Origin: Paludibacteraceae bacterium
Lineage (GTDB): Bacteria; Bacteroidota; Bacteroidia; Bacteroidales; Paludibacteraceae
Direction: 5' to 3'
Assembly: GCA_016292775.1 (NCBI GenBank)
Contig: JAEDFN010000014.1
Span: 1 to 36,810 of the forward strand
Length of the DNA: 36,810 bases
Part shown: positions 33,740 to 36,810 of the stretch, one piece after another
How the letters are laid out: every line of letters starts with the position of its first letter
How positions within the stretch are numbered: position 1 is the first letter of the stretch
Translations under genes and position numbers: made by a program
Notes under the pieces: model-generated
Told to the model about the DNA's origin: nothing
The model's input: only the letters and a program-made list of their open reading frames with translations
Database searches by the model: none

Positions 33740-33838
33740 TTATTTCCCCCAAAAATCTTTATCACTATTACTTATAAACTCTTTTACTACAGCACATAAT
33801 AATGCGAAAAAGACAAGTATTTTCATTATAATTCCCAT
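33740..33838 (-). CDS. Tiny hydrophobic peptide with strong ribosome site
   Basis: A 32-residue peptide: MGIIMKILVFFALLCAVVKE then FISNSDKDFWGK. One hydrophobic helix spans residues 3-19, followed by a polar tail. A GGAGG Shine-Dalgarno site lies six bases before the ATG, rare in this phylum and the clearest in the window, which argues the frame is real despite its size. The stop is one base before the ATG of the next gene, suggesting coupled translation. A single-helix peptide of this kind could be a small membrane regulator, a toxin-like peptide or a subunit of the following two-helix protein; none can be chosen. No promoter is evident, and it could be read through from the nucleotidyltransferase gene 70 bases upstream. 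Confidence 0.5.
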   Translation of the reverse strand: MGIIMKILVFFALLCAVVKEFISNSDKDFWGK

Positions 33839-33844
33839 ATTAAT

Positions 33845-33849
33845 CCTCC
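33845..33849 (-). promoter_or_regulatory. Shine-Dalgarno site of the tiny peptide gene
   Basis: The minus strand reads GGAGG six bases before the ATG at 33838. Most other genes here show no such site, so it fixes the start and suggests a foreign or unusually regulated gene. Confidence 0.6.
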
Positions 33850-33908
33850 ATATATATCTTGTTAATTGTTACTACTTGTGACATCAATCTATTTGTATTA
33901 TAAGCCAA

Positions 33909-34808
33909 TTAAAATAGTGGTGTCGGGTATTCGCCTTGTTGGATGAGGGTGTTGAGTTTGTCGACTACGGTAGTGCGGTCTTCGGCGTAGGTGACTCCGA
34001 ACCATTTGGAGGTGGTGTCGAGTACTTTTACTTTGGCTATGCCTTGATTGATAAGGTTATTTACTACGGTTGGTATATAAAACTCGGCTTTATCGGTATG
34101 TAATTTTTCTTTTAAGAAGTCTACAAAATAGTTTTCGGAATACTCGAAATAATCCGGAGTGAAGCCCCACATATTCATAGATACAAGGGTGTCTTCGCCT
34201 AAAACTGTCTCTACTCCGTTTTCCGTATTTGTAATCACTCCATCTTTGCGCTTGATGGATGTATGCTCTACTACGGTAGTAAGATAGCCGGATGAATCTT
34301 TGGAGCATACTCCACGACTCACCGTGCCACTCTCACTGAGAGTGTTACCGACATAATACCCTACCATGCAATATGAATTTTTTTTGTTTTCCATAGATAT
34401 CAGCTCCGATGCCAATACTTCAAAACTGTTTCTGCCATAAAAATCATCTGCATTGATCACTGCAAATGGCTCGTGGATAATATCTTTGCCCATCAATACA
34501 GCATGATTTGTTCCCCATGGTTTTGTTCTTCCTGCAGGACAAGTAAAGCCTTCCGGCAATTTATCTACTGACTGAAAACAAACGTCTACCGGTATGTGAT
34601 TTTGATATTTACTTAATACGATTCTGCGAAAGTCTTCTTCAAAATCTTTCCGAATTACAAATACTATTTTCCCAAATCCCGCACGAATTGCATCATACAC
34701 AGAGTAATCCATTATAGTTTCTCCATTCGGGCCTAATGTGTCAAGCTGTTTTAATCCGCCATATCGGCTTCCCATGCCCGCTGCTAAAATAAATAATGTT
34801 GGTTTCAT
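33909..34808 (-). CDS. NDP-sugar-type nucleotidyltransferase
   Basis: A 299-residue NTP_transferase-fold protein that joins a nucleoside monophosphate to a phosphorylated sugar or similar substrate. The signature loop is at residues 8-18 (LAAGMGSRYGG), followed by KQLDTLGPNGETIMDYSVYD. FAVINADDFYGRNSF has the metal-binding Asp pair, KPWGTNHAVL the base-contact region, and SMNMWGFTPDYFEY and YIPTVVNNLI are common to this family in Bacteroidales. The substrate is not apparent; some homologues lie beside a choline-kinase-like phosphotransferase, which is absent here. The 3' third of the gene is clearly richer in G and C than the surrounding DNA. A promoter with both boxes stands upstream. Confidence 0.85.
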   Translation of the reverse strand: MKPTLFILAAGMGSRYGGLKQLDTLGPNGETIMDYSVYDAIRAGFGKIVFVIRKDFEEDFRRIVLSKYQNHIPVDVCFQSVDKLPEGFTCPAGRTKPWGTNHAVLMGKDIIHEPFAVINADDFYGRNSFEVLASELISMENKKNSYCMVGYYVGNTLSESGTVSRGVCSKDSSGYLTTVVEHTSIKRKDGVITNTENGVETVLGEDTLVSMNMWGFTPDYFEYSENYFVDFLKEKLHTDKAEFYIPTVVNNLINQGIAKVKVLDTTSKWFGVTYAEDRTTVVDKLNTLIQQGEYPTPLF

Positions 34809-34833
34809 CTTTTATGTTATTTTTTTGTATCTG

Positions 34834-34862
34834 CAAAGTTAATAATTTTTTACTAATGGCAA
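34834..34862 (-). promoter_or_regulatory. Promoter of the nucleotidyltransferase gene
   Basis: Minus strand: TTG (34860-34862), 18 bases, TAACTTTG (34834-34841), then CAG. The leader is about 20 bases. Confidence 0.7.
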
Positions 34863-34883
34863 CTATAATTATATCGATTATTT

Positions 34884-34914
34884 TTTGCTTATCAAAAATT
34901 TATTTATATTTTTG
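34884..34914 (+). promoter_or_regulatory. Promoter of the secreted EEP gene
   Basis: TTTG (34884-34887), exactly 19 bases, TATTTTTG (34907-34914). Full consensus and spacing. The leader before the ATG at 34935 is only about 14 bases. It is divergent from the promoter at 34834-34862. Confidence 0.75.
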
Positions 34915-34934
34915 TTGCTCAATAATATTACTAT

Positions 34935-35969
34935 ATGAGGCATATATGTTTTTTAGTTTTATTGCTTTTGTTCATTAATACGAATACAATTTCTCAAACG
35001 ATGAAGATAATGACTTATAATGTTGAGAATCTGTTTGATACTCAGCATGATGAGGGTAAGAATGATTATGATTTCCTACCTGATTCTAATAGAAAATGGA
35101 ACAATACTCGCTATTACAAGAAAATCCATGATGTGATGAAAACTATCACTAATATTGGTGGATGGGAGCCTCCGATGTTGGTGGGTTTGTGCGAAATAGA
35201 GAATGATAATGTGCTGAATGCTCTAACAAAAAATCCGCCTTATGCTAATTTAAATTTCAATTATATACATTTTGAAAGTCTTGACAATAGGGGTATAGAT
35301 GTTGCCCTTCTATACAATTCCGATTTGTTTTCTCCTTTACATTCTGAACCTATAATGGTACAACTTGATGATAGCACTTTCAGTCGCGACATTCTATATG
35401 TAACAGGTACGGATTATCTTGGAGATACTCTTCATATTTTTCAAGTTCACTTCCCTTCTCGCCGCGAAGGTGAATTTGCTACAATTTCAAATAGAGTTAC
35501 TGCGGCTACTATATTAAAGGAGCGTATCGACACTATCTTTTTTAACAATCCTAATGCGGGAATAATCATTATGGGGGATTTTAATGATAATCCTTCTGAT
35601 TTTTCTCCTACCACTATATTGGGTGCGAAACCTTATAATTTGGCGAAATTTGAAAATAATTCGCTATACAATCTTTGTTGGGATGGTTATATGTATGAAG
35701 ATAAAGATGAGGGAACTTATTTCCATAATGGTGAGTGGGATTGCCTCGACCAAATTATTGTATCAGGGGCTCTGTTAAATGGTAAATTGAAAATAAAATT
35801 CCATAAACATGCCAAGATATTTAACCCTACTTGGCTTGGTAAATGGAATAAAAAAATTAATGCCAACGTGCCTAAAAGAACCTATGCAGGACCTCATTAT
35901 ATGGGTGGAACAAGCGATCACTACCCTATTTTTGCCGATTTTTCAGAAACAATTATTGTTGATGAATAG
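34935..35969 (+). CDS. Secreted endonuclease/exonuclease/phosphatase family protein
   Basis: A 344-residue protein with a signal peptide (about 1-20, MRHICFLVLLLLFINTNTIS), so it is exported. It has the full set of EEP catalytic motifs: MTYNVENLF (Asn), VGLCEIEN (metal-binding Glu), RGIDVALLYNS, FQVHFPSRR (His), IIMGDFNDNPSD (Asp and Asn), EWDCLDQIIVSG, and GGTSDHYPIFADF (final Asp-His). Members cut phosphodiester or phosphomonoester bonds in DNA, RNA, inositol phosphates or lipids; here an extracellular or periplasmic nuclease is the commonest annotation. The QDHAEG-type DTQHDEGKNDYDFLPDSN insert is typical of the Bacteroidales secreted subgroup. Confidence 0.9.
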   Translation: MRHICFLVLLLLFINTNTISQTMKIMTYNVENLFDTQHDEGKNDYDFLPDSNRKWNNTRYYKKIHDVMKTITNIGGWEPPMLVGLCEIENDNVLNALTKNPPYANLNFNYIHFESLDNRGIDVALLYNSDLFSPLHSEPIMVQLDDSTFSRDILYVTGTDYLGDTLHIFQVHFPSRREGEFATISNRVTAATILKERIDTIFFNNPNAGIIIMGDFNDNPSDFSPTTILGAKPYNLAKFENNSLYNLCWDGYMYEDKDEGTYFHNGEWDCLDQIIVSGALLNGKLKIKFHKHAKIFNPTWLGKWNKKINANVPKRTYAGPHYMGGTSDHYPIFADFSETIIVDE

Positions 35970-35999
35970 TTGTGGTATCAAAAAAAATAATTATCTTTG
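35970..35999 (+). promoter_or_regulatory. Promoter of the small conserved protein gene
   Basis: TTG (35970-35972), 19 bases, TATCTTTG (35992-35999), then CA. It starts immediately after the EEP stop codon and leaves a leader of about 33 bases. Confidence 0.75.
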
Positions 36000-36039
36000 C
36001 ATATCCTTTCAACTTATAATTACTTAAATTTATTCAACT

Positions 36040-36312
36040 ATGGCAAGTCGTAGAAAATTAAAAAAATGCGTGTATTATGTTGCCACTTCTTTAATTCAAG
36101 AGGCAATAGTATTGAATAGCCTTGTAAAAGAGTTTTCCAATACAAAAATGGATTCCATTATCAATGAGGTGGTTTTGGCTTATCGTGAAATTATGATGAA
36201 AATCAATAATCCTGAAGGTACTAATAATCCGAAAGAGATTAAAAAATATTATAATACAATTATCGAGCAATTCCAATCTGAAGTTGATAGAATAATTAAA
36301 GAATTAGAATAA
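36040..36312 (+). CDS. Conserved small cytoplasmic protein of unknown function
   Basis: A 90-residue protein, all helical in appearance and with no signal or membrane segment: MASRRKLKKCVYYVATSLIQ, then a long amphipathic helix VVLAYREIMMKINNPEG and IIEQFQSEVDRIIKELE. The start MASRRKLKK is a pattern I recall from a short protein family common in Bacteroidales whose function is not known. The basic N-terminus could contact nucleic acid. It has its own promoter and is probably co-transcribed with the Cys-rich gene that follows after a hairpin. Confidence 0.8.
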   Translation: MASRRKLKKCVYYVATSLIQEAIVLNSLVKEFSNTKMDSIINEVVLAYREIMMKINNPEGTNNPKEIKKYYNTIIEQFQSEVDRIIKELE

Positions 36313-36320
36313 TAAATTTT

Positions 36321-36352
36321 TACTCCCGATGCAAATGTTTACATCGGGAGTA
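36321..36352 (+). other. Intergenic RNA hairpin between two small genes
   Basis: TACTCCCGATG (36321-36331), ten-base loop, CATCGGGAGTA (36342-36352): a perfect 11-bp stem. No T run follows on the plus strand, only ACTTATATTT, so it is a poor terminator and may be a partial terminator or an RNA-stabilising element. It ends 17 bases before the next start codon. Confidence 0.6.
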
Positions 36353-36369
36353 CTTATATTTATGTTATT

Positions 36370-36549
36370 ATGAAAGAGAAAACATGTCCGAGATGTGGCA
36401 GAAAATTTATCTGTAATCACGAAAATATAGCTGAATGTCAATGCGCATCAGTATTGCTTAGTACCAATGCGCGTAAGTATATTGCTGATAATTACAGCGA
36501 TTGTTTATGTGCCAATTGTTTAAAGGAGATTGCAGATAATTACCGATAG
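36370..36549 (+). CDS. Cysteine-rich CWC family protein
   Basis: A 59-residue protein: MKEKTCPRCGRKFICNHENI, AECQCASVLLSTNARKYIAD, NYSDCLCANCLKEIADNYR. It has eight cysteines: the CPRC pair (6, 9), Cys15, the CQC pair (23, 25), Cys45, and the CANC pair (47, 50). The spacing matches the Cys-rich CWC family, small proteins likely to bind zinc, of unknown function. The frame ends two bases before the stop of the convergent gene. It is probably in one unit with the 90-residue protein upstream. Confidence 0.85.
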   Translation: MKEKTCPRCGRKFICNHENIAECQCASVLLSTNARKYIADNYSDCLCANCLKEIADNYR

Positions 36550-36550
36550 G

Positions 36551-36810
36551 TTATCTGCGTTTTTTTCTCCAAGGCTTTTCAACATCTATTACAAATTCAT
36601 CGAAATAATTATTTACAGGGCGAGATTGGGGTTCTTTACGGCTGTCGGATTTGCGCTCTTTTTTTCGCCCGCTATTTTTTGCGGAGAAATCTCTATTATC
36701 TCGTTCTTTTGTTCTATTTCGGTCTTTATCACCTCTTTTTGTTTTGGAAAAATTGTCTGATTTTTCGGATGATTTTTTATTTCCGGATTTTTCCGCTATA
36801 GAAATTTTGA
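36551..36810 (-). CDS. Basic, low-complexity C-terminal tail of a gene leaving the window
   Basis: The minus strand is open from the window edge to a stop at 36551-36553, giving the last 85 or so residues of a protein. It is dominated by Lys, Arg, Asp, Ser and Asn (KSGNKKSSEKSDNFSKTKRG, DKDRNRTKERDNRDFS) and ends NNYFDEFVIDVEKPWRKKRR. Such tails occur on RNA-binding proteins of Bacteroidota, for example DEAD-box helicases and rRNA pseudouridine synthases, and help bind RNA. The catalytic part is outside the window, so the gene cannot be named. The frame has no internal stop over 260 bases and converges on the Cys-rich gene with one base between stops. Confidence 0.6.
   Translation of the reverse strand, partial: KISIAEKSGNKKSSEKSDNFSKTKRGDKDRNRTKERDNRDFSAKNSGRKKERKSDSRKEPQSRPVNNYFDEFVIDVEKPWRKKRR

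Noticed and set aside
36530..36760. Plus-strand hydrophobic frame at the right end
   Set aside because: It is the complement of the Lys/Arg-rich tail read on the minus strand (Lys codons read as Phe) and overlaps the CWC gene.
1..36810. CRISPR array, insertion sequence, prophage or defence island
   Set aside because: I found no regularly spaced repeats, transposase, integrase, phage structural or recognised defence gene on either strand.

Overview
The window is AT-rich chromosomal DNA from an anaerobic member of Bacteroidota, most likely order Bacteroidales. Three things point there. Promoters of the Bacteroidota type (TAnnTTTG at -7, often with TTTG or TTG 18-20 bases upstream) precede most transcription units. 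Most genes lack a Shine-Dalgarno site. The gene set includes a type IX secretion PorE-like lipoprotein, Cys-rich CWC and THUMP-like methyltransferase families, and lipoproteins with short N-terminal signals. I see no insertion sequence, integrase, phage gene or CRISPR array.

Layout. 1-5460 (+): the 3' end of gyrA, a secreted TPR protein, a small membrane-anchored protein and valS. 5503-8374 (-): a four-subunit 2-oxoacid:ferredoxin oxidoreductase operon (ferredoxin, alpha, beta, gamma). 8537-12706 (-): thrS followed by an M13 zinc peptidase lipoprotein. 12756-17525 (-): a phosphoesterase/PQQ-propeller protein, a PorE-like TPR-PD40-CRD-OmpA lipoprotein, and thyA. 17538-21352 (-): etfB-etfA-acyl-CoA dehydrogenase. 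21393-22621 (+): a THUMP-like methyltransferase. 22538-27131 (-): a RecB/AddA-type helicase-nuclease translationally coupled to an M23 peptidase. 27254-32242 (+): methylmalonyl-CoA epimerase plus a sodium-pumping methylmalonyl-CoA decarboxylase. 32256-32859: a small anchored protein and tRNA-Gln(CUG). 32893-33838 (-): decayed small genes and two tiny coupled membrane-protein genes. 33909-36810: an NDP-sugar-type nucleotidyltransferase (-), a secreted EEP phosphatase/nuclease (+), two small conserved proteins (+) and the basic tail of a gene leaving the window (-).

How they fit together. The oxoacid:ferredoxin oxidoreductase, the Etf/acyl-CoA dehydrogenase set and the biotin-dependent sodium pump look like parts of an amino-acid and dicarboxylate fermentation. 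Oxoacids are oxidised to acyl-CoA with reduced ferredoxin, acyl-CoA/enoyl-CoA redox goes through Etf, and methylmalonyl-CoA is decarboxylated to propionyl-CoA with sodium export. No biotin carboxylase gene accompanies the carboxyltransferase, which favours the decarboxylase pump over an ATP-dependent carboxylase.

Most unusual points. The biotin carrier (30052-30813) carries two complete biotinyl domains. The small gene before it (29730-30038) looks like a hybrid of the carrier's N-terminal leader and the C-terminal module of the membrane subunit. A tRNA-flanking region holds decaying small genes plus a 32-residue hydrophobic peptide with an exceptionally clear GGAGG ribosome site. An intrinsic terminator for the helicase operon lies inside the coding sequence of the convergent methyltransferase.
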